Shown: piece by piece, positions 50,000 through 63,083 of the stretch
Layout: every line of letters begins with the position of its first letter
Numbering within the stretch: the first letter of the stretch is position 1
DNA from: Tubulanus polymorphus
Lineage: Eukaryota > Nemertea > Palaeonemertea > Tubulaniformes > Tubulanidae
NCBI RefSeq assembly: GCF_964204645.1
Contig: NC_134033.1
Coordinates: 9,458,231-9,522,230, forward strand
Direction of reading: 5' to 3'
DNA: 64,000 nt
The notes under the pieces: generated by a model
Seen by the model: the letters and a program-made list of their open reading frames with translations, nothing else
What the model was told of the DNA's origin: nothing
The model's database searches: none
Program-made: the position numbers and the translations under genes

Positions 50000-52900
50000 T
50001 GTCCATAAGGTAATGTTTTTATACCATCATCTGAAATATGTCTTTTATCATCAAATGGATTTAAACTAGTTTTTTCAACTTCATTAATATACATCTCGTG
50101 ATCTTCTGATCTTAAACAATTCATTTTGTGTTTCATTACAATTGAGTTATATAAACACTTTATATAATCTTGAAATTCTATATGTTTATCAACCACATGT
50201 TTTGTTATTCCTTTTAACTTTTTAGCTTCATGATCTTTTGTTCTATAACTGTACATTTTACTTCTTATCCCAACAAATTCAATCATTTCATCACCCCCTA
50301 ATTCATCTTTAAACTTACCAGGAATCTTTTTTTTATCATTGCTAAATAGTTCATGATCTTTGGGATAATTGCTAAAATCAAAATGATTTTTTAATGTTTT
50401 TAAGTCTTTTGTTATGTCATTTGTCTTGATTTTTAGTATGTACGCGTCAGTATTGAAGCAAATTAATGGAAATCCACAGTTAAATGTACCATCTTCAGTT
50501 GATAAATCATAAACATAATCTGATGGGTTATATATTTCAAATAAATCTTTAACTTCTTCAGTTAAATCTTTTTCTGTGTGGCTTAGATTAAAGCAATTTG
50601 GTTTAGATTTAATCAATCCAATATTCATATTGAAGCCTAATGAATTACATAATATATTTAACCCTGATATAGCAACTTTTCCTTTCTGTGCAAAGGTTAT
50701 CTTTTTATCCTTTGTAAATTTTTTAGCACCTTCTGCTGCATAGAATCCAATGAAGAACCATTTTCTTAAATTATTTTTTGCATTTAATACATAATCTGGA
50801 ACTATCTTTTCTTTTGTTGAAGTATTACTTTTCACTATTGCATGAATATAGAATTTATCATTATATTTTATAGCAAAATCTTTAGGATTATTTACAAGTA
50901 GTCTATAAACTGCTGATGATTTCATAACATCCATGATTCTAAATGTTTTATGTGAATAAACTTCTTCACAGAATTTCTTAATTCTTTCTAATAATTTTAA
51001 GTCTTGATTGCATAAATACCAACAATATTTATTACCCCAAACATAATTATACACACCTGCTCAACCATCACCCATGAAAAATCCTTTGATAAAATATTCT
51101 TTTTCTTCTAATGTTTCGGGTTCTATATTATAAATATTATCAATTATTTCATCAAATGACATATGATTCATTCTTTGGAAAAATCTTTTATGTAATAATT
51201 CATCTCCAATTTTTATATCAGTTGGTTTTATTTCATCGCCATTTCGTTTAATTAAACTATGATCTTCTGTAACATCTACAAATCCTAATTTAGTTCTAAC
51301 TCTATAGATTTTCTAATTTGTTTTATGCCTTATAATATTCTTTAATTTTTTCCATCCATTTCTTGTCCAAACATCCATTAATCCATTTATTTGTATTAAT
51401 TCTTTTTCACCATATGAAATATAACATTCATTTTGTTTTGGAATTATTTCTGAAATTCTTCTTACCAATATTTTATTATTACATTTTAATAATATTGGGG
51501 TGTCAGCTGTTACAGAATCAAAATATAATATTTCAATATGCTTTTCCCCAAAAAGTGGTTGTAAAACATTATAATAAAAATCATACATTAATAATTTTGA
51601 TACTTCTAAAACAGTTGAACCAATAAATATAGGTTTATCAAATTTCATTGACGTTCTTTTTAATTTAACTGCTGTTAAATAATCTTCAAATCTTTTATTT
51701 CCTAAATGTCTAGGATTGTAAATGTCTTAATCTTTCAGAATTATTTACTAATTCAATATCATTTCTATTTCTAATATTTTCACATGTTTTACCATAAAAA
51801 CTATTAATCATTAATTTGAAGAAATCTTTTTCAAAATCTGTTTTAGATATGGTTCTCTGTTGAGTATTGAAATCTATATATTTTTCTAACCACTTTGATT
51901 GATTAAATTCAATATATCTATGTACTTTCTTTAATTTCATTCCTTGTTTTAGATAAAATTTTAACATTCTATAATGAACAATATAATTGTATTTATTATT
52001 TTGAGTAAGTATTAATTTTTCTGTAAAAACATGATCTTTCGGTTTTATTTTCTTCTGGTATTCACTTAAATAACTATCATCTACAGTTAAATGTTCTGGG
52101 CAATAAGGTAAGTTTCTTGTTTTAAACTTTATTTTTTCAGGATATTCTAAATCAACTACAAAGAAATAACCAATTGGTGCTTCATCATTTTAAACTCGCA
52201 ATTGCGCTTTCCCAATCAGTTTTATCATCATTTTCAACTTCTGTTAATATAAAATTTTTATATGGTTGAGGTTGCATCATTGCCCAGCCATATAAATTAT
52301 TGGCGTCAATATATAATAATTTATATTCATCATTTGCTTTAAAATATCTATCTCCCATAACACCACTAATTCCACCTCTAATTGATTTTTCAAATAATAA
52401 AACCATATCTGGTTCTTTTAATAAATCTAATTCTACATTTGTATATTTTAAACCACATTGCCAGGTTAAACCAGGACTTGAATAACAATAACAAGGATCA
52501 ACATTAAAATGATTTAAATTAACTTCTCTAAATTTTTCAAATATGTCAGCCAATATCATAACATCTGATTTAAAATATAAATCAACTAATTCACCATGAT
52601 TTTTCATCTTAAAATGGTTCCAAATATTTAATGTTCTATTAAACAGTTCATCTTTCACATACTCCTCTTTTAATTGATCATAAAATTGATCTTTTAATAA
52701 TTCTGTTACATTAAAATCATTGTGTGTTTTATAAAATGAATAAGGAATTGCGCCTTTATATCTCAATAATTTAAAATCTTGGTCATTTGGATAATAATAT
52801 CGAGTTATAACAAAATCATTATCAACTAAACTTTTTGATAAATTATCTAATGAACTTGCTAGAAATCTATAAGAATCTAAAAATCTAATGCAACCAAATT

Positions 52901-55056
52901 GAAATGAAATGTAATTTTCAGATGTTTTAGCTAATAGTTTAAAATCATATTTTCTTACATTTACACCATTCATAGCATTATATTCTTCTATTTCTTGATT
53001 AATTGAACCCAATTTCCTTGATAATTGTTTTATAAATAGATGGGTATCATAACCTGATAAATTATGAAATAATATTGGCACGAAATTAACTTTCTTAGCT
53101 TGTAAATTGCAATCTTCATGAGCAGCTCCACGATATTTTGAATTTAAATGATCATGATCTCTAACTTTTTTATCAAATGAATAAAAACGTTTTTCACAAT
53201 AACAACAATGAGTTGCATAATTAAAATCAATTTCATCTTCTTTTGTCATAACTATTCTTTTATTTTTGTTTAATAATTTTGCAAAATCACTTTCTAATTC
53301 AATCATTTTATCACAAAAATCATTAACTACATTTTCACCTCTAAAAGAAATATATTGACTTTCATATAATTCAGGATAATTTCATTTTATATAAATTCCA
53401 TAAGCAGCAGCTCTTTGATGAACTTTTTTAATTGTATTTATAATTGGTGGGTCTTGTATTGTGTCTTCATTAAATTCATTTCCTTTATCCATTGATTTTA
53501 ATAATTGTTTTTTGTTATATATTTCTTTTCTATCTTGATCAGTTAATTCTTTATTCAACGATTCAAAATCCCCATAAATTACAAATGGAACAATATTCTT
53601 AAATTTATGATTAGTAAATTTCAATTCATAATCTTTTTCTGTTGGCATTATTAATTTACAAAAATCTTTATTATCACATAATTCTTTATGTTTTAATAAT
53701 GTATTCTCTGTCATAAATTTAGATAAACATTTTCTACATAGATAAATTCTATGATGATGATCACTTTCTGTTCTAAAGAATAAATCAATTTGTTTTAACC
53801 ACATATAATGTTCATTTTCATCTTTTTTGTAATATAACAAATCTATAGCATTTTCATCATCATAATATTCTGTTAAATATAAAGCTTCCAATGTATAATC
53901 TTTAATATTTTCACCTTTTGTCTTTGGTAATTGCATTAATTCAAATACATTTATTTTTAAATTATTAACTTTTTCTATTTTAGGAATCATTTTTATAGTT
54001 ACTGGATATTGATCAATTTTATATAATGTTTCATATTTCCGGAAATTTGTTATTCTAAAACTATGCGTCATATCTTCTGTTGGGTGTAAACAACTAATAA
54101 TTGACCATAGAAAACATTTATTATCTTCATTTTGAACATTTATTACTGCTTTTGTTGTAAATGGTAATTTAATATAAGATGATGCTTTAATATCCTTTTC
54201 TGTTGTAAAGTTTGAATCATTTTTAAACATTTTATTACTTTTTGATGTTTTATTCCTTTTTGTATTGTAAACATTTAAATCTAAATATATAATTTCATTC
54301 AATGTTAAGCCAGAACCCTCAAAATATCTTTCTTCAATATGACGTTAAAATTCATAAAATATTTTTTCTAACTTCTCTTTTATTTGCGTTTTTGAAATTA
54401 TTTCTTCAGAGAGTGTTTGAATATTATAATCCATTTTTTCTTCTGACTTTATAAAACTTACTTTCCCAGAGATACTAATTTTTGGATATTCAACATCTGT
54501 TATCAAATCTAGTATTTTTTCTATTTTTTCATTAAATTTACTATAATCTTCTATTGTTGTACCTTTAAAAAATCTAAATATAATAGCCGCAGGACCAATT
54601 TTACTATGTAATGTTTCTAAAATTTCAATTGTATCTTTTATTTCTAGTGAATCAATATAATTTCTAACATTTTCCATGTAAGGTTTATTTGAAATGGATT
54701 TAGTTTTTGAATTTGTTTTTTTTTACTTTTTGAGGTTTATCGTTAAAATAATCTTTTCCTAAAACATTATTACTCAAATTTTGGTGGTGTTTTTGTGATT
54801 CGAGATGTCTATTATAATTCCTTTTTACTATAAATTCATTACAGACTTCACATTTTATTTCATCCACATTCATATTTTCTAATCGTTCTTTTCTTTCATT
54901 GGAATTTTCTGAAGTTTCAAAATCTATAACATTTTTTATATGATTTGAAGATTTTTCATGATGCGATTTTTGAGATTAATCAATGTATTTTTTACAATAT
55001 GGACAATAATATTGATTTTCATTTACATCAATTAGTTCTGTCTTATTCTCTTCCAT
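49996..55056 (-). pseudogene. Protein-primed PolB with intein, multiply broken
   Basis: Same subfamily as the C polymerase. Stops or frameshifts lie near 54977, 54720, 54344, 53382, 52188, 51715, 51313 and 51061; the last two are inside the intein. The motif set is otherwise recognisable, including YIDANNLYGWAM and KLMINSFYGKTC (Asn to Ile change at the position before NSFYG). The codon after the intein reads TDAY instead of TDSY, a change in a catalytic motif. Non-functional. Confidence 0.93.
50452..51516 (-). other. Decayed intein in PolB motif C, 355 codons
   Basis: Occupies the same site (YFD before, TD after) and has exactly the same length as that of C. Starts SVTADTPILLKCNNK and ends GFPLICFN before Thr. 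Two nonsense changes lie near 51313 and 51061. The second endonuclease motif reads GFYAAEGAK, with Asp replaced by Glu. Block F YDLSTEDGTFNCG is retained. Confidence 0.92.
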
Positions 55057-55396
55057 TTATAAGGAAAAAAAATTGCTTGTGGTGATGAGTGGGGATTACT
55101 TCCCCTTGTATATAACAAGCACGCTATTAACCGTTCTCACCCAAGCCTCACAGCATCTATTTATCTGGGCACAGTTGACACGCAATCACTGTACTACTAC
55201 AGTAATAGCAGACGCGTTAATAACCGTTCTCAGTAGAGACTCACTGTATCGATCTATCCACGCGCAGATGTTGTTACGCGCACTCACTGTATATGTGTGT
55301 CACAGAGCAATCGTCCGTTCTCACTAGAGCCTAGCTGTGATGAGTGGTGTCTCAACCTCTCAACCTCTGGTATGAAAGCCCACTTTTCCAATTACT
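55057..55396 (-). repeat. Terminal repeat of element D, split by an insert
   Basis: Read inward from 55396: AGTAATTGGAAAAGTGGGC, TTTCATACCAGAGG, two GGTTGAGA units, ACACCACTCATCA, then an insert, then CACCACAAGCAATTTTTTTT and the polymerase start context. Matches the C repeat in layout, including the tandem 10-bp-like unit, with substitutions. Confidence 0.88.
55093..55336. repeat. Insert of ~240 bp with internal ~90-bp tandem units
   Basis: Flanked on both sides by TGATGAGTGG, consistent with a ~10-bp target duplication. Inside, the motif AACCGTTCTCA (third copy CGTCCGTTCTCA) followed by AGxCTCACTGTA-like sequence recurs about every 90 bp. GC-richer than the Polinton, so of host or other transposon origin. 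Confidence 0.7.
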
Positions 55397-55940
55397 TGCA
55401 CGTACCCACGTAGGGGGATGGGGGTTTTAGAAATCCGTACAGGGGGAGGGCAGGGGTGAGCTCAAAGTGTACATACTTCTCTCAAGGGGGGGGTGGGTTA
55501 TAGTACGTAATTAGTGCACGAAACACAATAGGCCTATGATTTTTACAAATATCCCGTATATTTGTTGGGATTTCCTGGGAATCCCCCCGTCTCGGTCTTT
55601 CACTTTGTCGATTCGGTAGGCCTACATCGTCATCGGATCTCTAATGAATGCTGGTGATTTTTTACCATGGATCCTGAAAAATTCACTTTTACAGGGAGGG
55701 GGGTCATTCATAGAAGTATGACGCCAGCAGGGTTACAAAAAAAAAAACGTACAGAGAGCGTACATGGTGGGAGGGTTAAAATACCCGGAAGTCAAGCTTA
55801 CACGTTTTATGCACGGCCTCTAGGCCTAAATAGGACCGATATTATTTGATTTTAATTTAGCTCCATGGCCTAGGTATATTAGGTTGGGCATACAGCTCAC
55901 TTGCGCGAGAATATAGGCCTACCAGACACTGATATCTTTC
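55397..55940. other. Host intergenic sequence with G-rich low complexity
   Basis: Contains several GGGGG runs (55415-55500) and no protein-like frame that I would support. Confidence 0.5.
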
Positions 55941-55944
55941 TTAA

Positions 55945-56519
55945 CCCTTTCGCTACGTGTGACGTTTTGGAAACGTCATATGAGTGACACGTGCTGTGCG
56001 TATGACGTTGTAGAAACGTCATGCACCTATTGATTTATAACTCGAACGCGTACACAGCAAACAGTATGGAAACGCATGTAAGACAAGATAGTTAGCTTTC
56101 TAAACAACAGATGGCGAAAATGCGTCAGTAGTTGGTGCTGTCAGCCTGTTGAGCACATGGTAATTTGCGCGGGATTGAGATGGCTCCCCACTTACGTACC
56201 TCTACCAGCGGAAAAGGATATCCCATATCAATTGAATTTCTTTCATCCACACTGTAGCATCAATCACCAAAGACTGAGATAGGCACTTGGGTGAAAAACT
56301 GAAAAAAAAAAATTTCTAACCCATCCTGACCCCCCCCCCAACACGCCCCCCCCTACAGAAAAGGCTGTTGGTATGATTTTTTACTGATTTTCACTAAATA
56401 ACATCATAATCTTCGATAAAAACGCCAAAAATCGGGGTTAAAAACAATTTGAAAAAAATCGAATTTTTCGGAAAATACCTTACGTACGGGGCGGTGCAAG
56501 CGTGTACGCAGCGAAAGGG
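55945..56519. mobile_element. Non-autonomous piggyBac element (MITE), 575 bp
   Basis: Flanked by TTAA at 55941-55944 and 56520-56523, with inverted ends CCCTTTCGCTACGTGTGAC / GTGTACGCAGCGAAAGGG. The first 241 bp are identical to the start of the larger element at 63084, including the ATGGCT start of its transposase. Then the sequence diverges, so this is an internal-deletion derivative mobilised in trans. Confidence 0.93.
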
Positions 56520-56580
56520 TTAAACATCCATCGAGATCATGGCATCACTGCCATTATAACACACACTTAAATACCGGCCC

Positions 56581-56890
56581 TTAATACCTTGTTCTGCCAA
56601 TAGGATTTGCTGCCCGAGCAAACAGACTACGATGCCTTGCTACAACTGGTCTCACTTGTGGTAGCTCATCCAAGTCAATTGGTCTAGTACTATTGCCATT
56701 AGTGCTAGAACAAGAAGAGGTAGTAGGTAGCGTACTGGTATTAGTCGAAGACGTTGTCGTTGTAGACGTATTTGAATTCGTACCCTGCCTCATTAATCCC
56801 TACGACAAAGTGTCAAGTGTACTTCGGATAATGTTTATGGCTTCCAAAGCTTCATGTGGTGAGATTGGAAATTCTGACATGATGAAAATT
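56581..56890 (-). pseudogene. Possible broken short frame, unknown product
   Basis: On the minus strand a frame starting MSEFPISPHEALEAINI near 56881 stops after 26 codons and resumes in frame as a Ser/Thr-rich stretch followed by RPIDLDELPQVRPVV and ARAANPIGRTRY. The composition of both ends looks protein-like, but I recognise no family. Could be a remnant of another transposon gene or a host exon. Confidence 0.3.
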
Positions 56891-57486
56891 GACGAATAAT
56901 AAGAGTAAATTGTAAAGAACGAGAATTGTATAGCTGCGCGAAAAGATTTCTGCGACGACCTTGGATGCCACGTCAATTCAATTCAAGCAATATTTATTAT
57001 CTTTGTAACCGCAATCTGTGGGAACCAGTCTATCTTTTGTCATCGTTGCTCGGGTGGATGTCTATCGTTATAATGCTACGCCGTTTGAAAGGGAACCAGT
57101 CTATCTTTGATCATCGTTCACTCAATGATCATCGTTTTTAGATTAACATCATCAAATGTGATCAAATAATATCGTTAAATGAAGTTTTCTTCATCAATGC
57201 ATGTTCTATATCGTTTCATAACTAATATATATCATCGTTTTGTATGTTTTAGTATCATCGTTTCATATCTTTTTATTATCGGTTTATATCTTTTTAGTCA
57301 TCATTCAACCTTTTTGTTATGTTTTGGTGGTTTTGGCCCGCCATATAAAACATCCCTTTCCAAAGAATACCCATCAGCAATTGCAATGAGAAATACCATT
57401 CAGCCCCCATCCAAACACACAAGCACGTTGGAGAAGTAGTGAATTGTACTGTATGTGACAAACCATGAGTGATGTATTCAAACAAA

Positions 57487-57650
57487 AAACTTAGTCTGAA
57501 AGAAAAGGATCTTATTGAATGTATTCCTGAAGGTTTTATCTATTTTTGTGGTATGGTACCGCAAGGAGCCCTAGAGAAAGACGAGATGTCCGAGGAGGAA
57601 TGCGAAATCTTGAGTAAAGATCAGTGGCAGTCTGATTCCCATTTGGCACC
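57487..57650 (+). other. Possible host exon or gene remnant
   Basis: Open frame with balanced codon use (LSLKEKDLIECIPEGFIYFC, then GMVPQGALEKDEM and SEEECEILSKDQWQ) preceded by an AAACTTAG acceptor-like site. It is interrupted at its 3' side by a small inverted-repeat element. No family recognised; no neighbouring exons identified. Confidence 0.3.
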
Positions 57651-57780
57651 CTGGGTGCAGCTCCACAGTTCAGAGTTAAGATTTAACTCTGAGTTAACTC
57701 ATTGAGGTGAACTCACTTAACTGAGAGTTAACTGTAAATCACAGTTAACTGTAAATCACAACTGTGGAACTGGGTCCTGG
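57649..57780. repeat. Short inverted-repeat element (MITE-like), ~130 bp
   Basis: Ends CCCTGGGTGCAGCTCCACAG and the near-complement CTGTGGAACTGGGTCCTGG bracket a centre rich in AGTTAACT repeats, giving several nested stems. No clear target duplication seen. Confidence 0.65.
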
Positions 57781-58273
57781 GGAACGACTCAATGATTTGT
57801 TGGAGTACCTTCCACATGTATCATTAGGGGAACCAGCAATTGTGGTCACGCATGGTATAAAACATGCCAGCGAAGGTGGCAGGACAACAGAGGGGTTTGC
57901 AGATGTTATGACGCCACTCAAAGGCACGCACCCTTCTGTCCCTCTTTTCCACCTACAGACCCCTGTCCCTCCCTGCTGGCGTGTGGTGACCACTATCGGG
58001 TAAACAACATCAGCCGGGTTAACGTCTTCTACCACACCTGACCCCCCAGATGGAGCACACTCCACAGTGAAGTTTTTTTCCATTTTTCTTGGAATTATAT
58101 TTTTCTGCTCTCCAGGATGAGGAACAGATTGGCCGTATTTACCTTTCGATGGTATAGATAATCTTGAGTCTCAAGACCGGACTGCCTGGTCGCTGATGAT
58201 GATTGATGATGATGATGATAAACCAGATATGAAGACAATCAATAGATGTCCGGACTGCCTGGTCGCTGATGAT

Positions 58274-58337
<64 letters not shown>
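58274..58337. repeat. (GAT)n microsatellite
   Basis: About 20 GAT/ATG triplets. A shorter run lies at 58200-58220, and both are preceded by the duplicated sequence CCGGACTGCCTGGTCGCTGA, so the array and its left flank were duplicated together. Confidence 0.95.
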
Positions 58338-61300
58338 AAATCATCATATCATGATTTATCTAACATGATTACGTTTATGTAGGAACGGATGGATGGATAT
58401 TCAACAAAATGCGTAGCCCCCAGTAGACTAAAGCGGTTATCTTTTTTTTCTATGAAGCAACAAATTTACAGAATTACTATACTACTCACCAGTCATAGAA
58501 CACCGACTGAACCCTTCCTCTGAATGGGCATTAAGGCAAAACTGAAAGAAACCAATGCATAGAATGAAAATTTTGAAATTAGGCCAAACAAAAATGATAC
58601 CTTGTTCCATAGAAATGAAACCTCATTTTTGTAAAATATGATAAAATTTTTTAAACAGTTCATTTCTACAGCAGTCTGTAATGAATTAAATTGATCACTA
58701 ATGTATTGATCATTGTAAAATTGATCAGTAATGTATAGGGCATATAGGCGGCCAGCCGGGTCAACTTTTAAGCTCAGCAGGGCGGAGAAACAAGGTATCA
58801 AATTTTTTAGCCTTGTAATTATTGGCAATGGATATGAATGAATTCGACACCAATAATTGGTAAAAATCCAATGATAACAAAATCAGGTGTGGAGTTAAGC
58901 CTACACATGGATCTGGTCGGTAATAACAGAGTTTGAAAGTTTATGGATGCTCAAAATTTGCCTTGGGTTGAAGCTATAGACCTTCACATGTTTTCATAGA
59001 TATAGACCTATACTACCACATTGTTTTTGATATTAAGCGCCTCCTACTAAGAAAACCAAACAAAAAGTGAAGGGCCATTCAAAGTGGGTACATTATTTCT
59101 CAACAAATCGTGAAGCCACCAGCGTCGTTCCCAAAAGCCAAAAAAAAATACCTGCAAAGCAGCGATAACGGGTTTTCTGCCGAGTTGGTATAAATGACGT
59201 ACTTAGATTTGGACAAAATCAATCTCAAATCAGTAGATAAACGACAGTTTTATTATAGGAGCGCCAACAAGGGACCAACACTAATACCAGATATAGAGAT
59301 CAATGTGCTTCGCGAAGTACTCCGTGTACTAAATTTAGTCAAAATAGGATAAGGCCAAAGAAAAAATGTATACACGCGCATCGGTCTACAACCCCCGCGT
59401 CAAATTTTCTTCTCTGTAACAAAAATCGGCTCCAAAATTAGCGCACCGCGTGCTAGCGCCAACTAGTCGCCGACCAGCTACTATACATCCGTTCGGACTT
59501 GTTCCTGACGACTAATCCATCACACTCAATAGTCAAATGTAGGAACATTGAAAAAAAAAAAAACAACCAAAAAACGGCATCACTGCATCATTTTGTGCAG
59601 AAGGGCCTGACCAGAAACAGAATATTTTTTTTGGCCTAACGATGTAGTGCTAGATATAATTCATGAGCTACATTTTGAAAATTGTTAGATTGATTGGTGG
59701 AAACAATTGATCAAAGCGTATTCAACATTTCCCATTCAAAACCTCTGCAAAAGTGCCGATTTTGCCGCACTTGACTAAAGTCGGCCATCTTGATTCCGAT
59801 CATGCTGTAGAAAAGGTTAAGGGTACAAACATACATAACTAACTACTAAGACCATACATACAAGCATATCGAAAACTTTTAGAAGACTAACAAAATATCA
59901 TTTGATTTGAAATAGCGATCATAGAACAGATTAATAGGATTGTTAAACATGTTCAATAAATACGTCCAATCATTATCCGACAATCGATGAACGGGCTCTA
60001 TCAAGATAAACTTGTAATTATATCCATGAAACGACTTAAGACACTTCATGCAACGAAGTTGAATTATAAGATAAGGTTGTTTAAATGTGGTTTCTTTGTT
60101 ATGACCAGTACTGAATCTGTCCACAGGATGACTGGCACATGCGGAGTGTTTAGGTATACAACTAAGTCCTTTCTGTCAAGTGAGTAGTAACGATGCAACC
60201 ATGGCCCGCATCTGAGGGCCTGCGGCTGCCGTTGTTCTGTACGCATCATATGCGAAGGAAGGTTTATGCACATGATTTATACCCTCCTCTAAACAAATGA
60301 CGCAAATCTGAAAGTTTATCAAACTATTTAGCTCAAATTCATCAAAGTAATTTACACTGTTCAATGTGTTTAGTAGCCATTATTATCACTTTCCCTGATT
60401 GGAAATAATCAGAGCAATCCTCTTTTTGACTGACGCAGAGACCAATCTCAAGGCCGTCTGGTAAAATAATGAATTTTGGGATTAGTGATAAGCGAATGGC
60501 AAATCCTTGATCTAGTTCGGTGTCTTTTTTTTCGTTGCGAGATTAATTCAACGAAAACATATTCGAAAAATTCTAGCCCACGCATTCAGAGCATTATAAT
60601 GATCATTGCATTGATTAGAGTATCTATTACTGATCAGTAGTCGAATCTGAGGATACATATTTTGTCAAAAATATAGTGGATAAATCAGATGCGGATCCAG
60701 GGGGTGCTTTGGGTGTTGCAGCATCCCCCCTAAAGCCAACCGCACATGTTTGCTATATATTTTATGGTCTAATGCGATCATACGCCGATACAATGGTCAT
60801 AAGTCATCAATACTTTTCCAATGCCATCATTTTTCCTGCATCTAAAGCCCGCCGTACACCTTTGCGATTTATTGTATGATCCCTATTTGATCAGATATAA
60901 AATGTAGGTTCATTGTATTATCGATCATATGCAATTTTTCCATGCGAAAATAATCGTAAATGTGTGCGAGCTTATATTACGTTGTGGATATCTTTATTGA
61001 AAGCCATTCAGAATTCTCGATGAAGCAGTCATTTGGACTAATAGAGGAACCAATAGATGGTACGTGTTTTGTTATTTGAGGTGCAATCAACAGTACAGGA
61101 AGGCATAAAGGTCAGATGATATCTGTAACAATCGTCGCTTAGTAAATTCTGTAGCGCCCATTTTTATTTTCTCACGCTGTTGCCTGACATTCGGGTATCA
61201 AATTTCAAATTCAATTCTGTCTGTCTGGCACGCGCTTTGAGACGACCTCGGGATTCATGCATTTCACTTTAATTGATAATTAGTATTATGTATTAGTAAT

Positions 61301-61394
61301 ACACTTATCTATGATGAACTTGAGCAAGTAAAATAATCCAGTAGAGGCCATCAGTAAGTACTTTTGTGTCCTATTAAACCAGTCGGTCAAAAGA

Positions 61395-61700
61395 ACTAGG
61401 GGTCCAGGGAAATCATGCCCACTTGGGAAGTGGTTTCAAATGCTCAACAATCTAACAATTTCAATATTCAACAACCCTAGGTGAACTACAAAAACCAATG
61501 ACCTTGAAACTCACCACAATCATTGAACATGTCAGTTGCTACCATTTGTTAATTGATTGTGATAACAATATACCAATATAATAAGGAAATTCAAAGTTAT
61601 TCTACTATTCAACACCCCTTGGTTACCATATGGAATAAGTTATGTCCTTTCTCACACAGTAACTTTTCGATGTCAGAATTTTCAAAAGTAAAACACCCCC
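61395..61700. repeat. Tandem-repeat family of 46601, copy 2 (partial)
   Basis: The same leader ACTAGGGGTCCAGGGA and about two units with ATTCAACA(A/C)CCC and CCTTGAAACTCACCACAATC blocks, more diverged than the first copy. Confidence 0.8.
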
Positions 61701-62034
61701 TGGTGAGTGAACGGGGTCCCCAATCAAAGATCCATTCAACTTACCCTAAAGGTACCTGTGTTCCATACATCTCACAAAAGTTTAAAGTAGTGCCTTGTGG
61801 ATTTGACAATGATCGGTATGTACGGTAGGAAACATAGAGTATTATTAAATGGTTGAAGCCCGCGGCCGAATGAAATAATATATTCTTCTAATTATGATAC
61901 CTCGTCGACACAACAGCTTTTCTCCGCTACATCTCTTCGGCATGTTTAGTTTAGGCCTACGACTCACCGGTACTCTAATGATTCATCCTAGTACATTGTA
62001 AATACACGGTCAATTTGGTTAAGAAAATTAGGTA

Positions 62035-62700
62035 TTGTTAAACTAACTGTTTGAAGCCCGCGGCCAAATCACTGGTAGTAATAAATTTATTTGTACTTGA
62101 TTTGATTGTCATAATGAGGAGAAACTCACAGCTGATCCCCGGAACGACGATGAAGAGACACACGTCAATTCGTCAATGTTAACGGCTCGTGAGTGCTTTT
62201 AACATCTAGAGCAGTAAATTTCCTGTGTATCAGTAATATGATTTGATGAGGAAAATGGGTATGTGTTAAAAATTACTGTTTGAAAACCGCGGCTGAATGT
62301 GAAGCCTTGCGGCAATAAATTAGCTTATTTACGCTTGAATAATCGAAGTGACGAGCAACCTCCTGTGGATTTCGGGATGACGACTCAGAAAAACATGTCG
62401 CCTCAATGAATGGGACCCAATTTTCGATGTTTACGGCCTGACAGTGCTTTTGTTACATTGATTTAACAAAATAAGCACAGAGTATTTGTAGATCGAAGTG
62501 AGCTGAAGGATATCATATGGATTGTATCGGCAACAGTGGCAAGGTAACAAAGCCTATGTTCTTTTAGTGAAAATAGTGTGACATTAAATAATAATAATAA
62601 GAAACACGCGAATCTCAATAGGGTTTTCTGTGAAGTAACAGAAACCCTAAAAATCAGTACAATTACAATAGGGTTTCTGCGAAGGCAGCAGAAACCCTAA
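62035..62700. repeat. Host interspersed repeat R1, copy 2
   Basis: Counterpart of 15601-16215, beginning ATTGTTAAACTAACTG and ending in AAT repeats plus two AGGGTTTCTG hairpins. This copy continues 5' of the A junction sequence, which suggests that A lies inside or against an R1 copy. Confidence 0.8.
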
Positions 62701-63083
62701 ATACAAGATTCCCACAGATTGGCCAATATCATTTTCCATACCTTTTCCATATTTTTCCCATACATAGATTATAAATTTTCCATACCACTAAGTTTTACAT
62801 TGCCAACCTGGGATTTTTCCTCGTTACACCTAGAAACAGACCGCCCATAAGTTGTTATTCCACCGCGAATTGGCGGCACTCGTTGGATAAATCATGTGAG
62901 AAGGGTGATAGAATGCTTCCTCCTTGGTTTTAATGCCATTCAACAGCATTTGATCAAGGTGAGTACCGTACTATTCTTTCAATGTAATGTCTTCTAGGAA
63001 TCAATTTTTTCATGTACGCTAAATACTACGAAGCCATCCATTGATTGCTCACTAACTGGCTGTCAAATCATTTGAGGTATTAA

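Larger units (their letters stand above)
47366..55396. mobile_element. Polinton element D, truncated, inverted relative to C
   Basis: From the right: terminus with AGTAATTGG-type end at 55396, intein-bearing PolB (-), zinc-ribbon gene (+), penton (-), 118-aa (-), then truncation within the 73-aa gene at 47366. Same gene order and polymerase subfamily as C. All large genes contain stops or frameshifts. A ~240-bp insert splits its terminal repeat. The 6-bp duplication cannot be checked because one end is missing. Confidence 0.93.
57781..62034. other. Host intergenic sequence with scattered repeats
   Basis: About 4.2 kb without a gene that I can support. Contains the GATGAT microsatellite and repeat copies listed separately. 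Short frames at 59879-60124 and 60176-60364 on the minus strand have protein-like stretches but no recognised family or splice context. Confidence 0.5.

Noticed and set aside
59879-60364. Host gene on the minus strand (81- and 62-codon frames)
   Set aside because: Frames are short, in different phases, without recognised domain or consistent splice sites.
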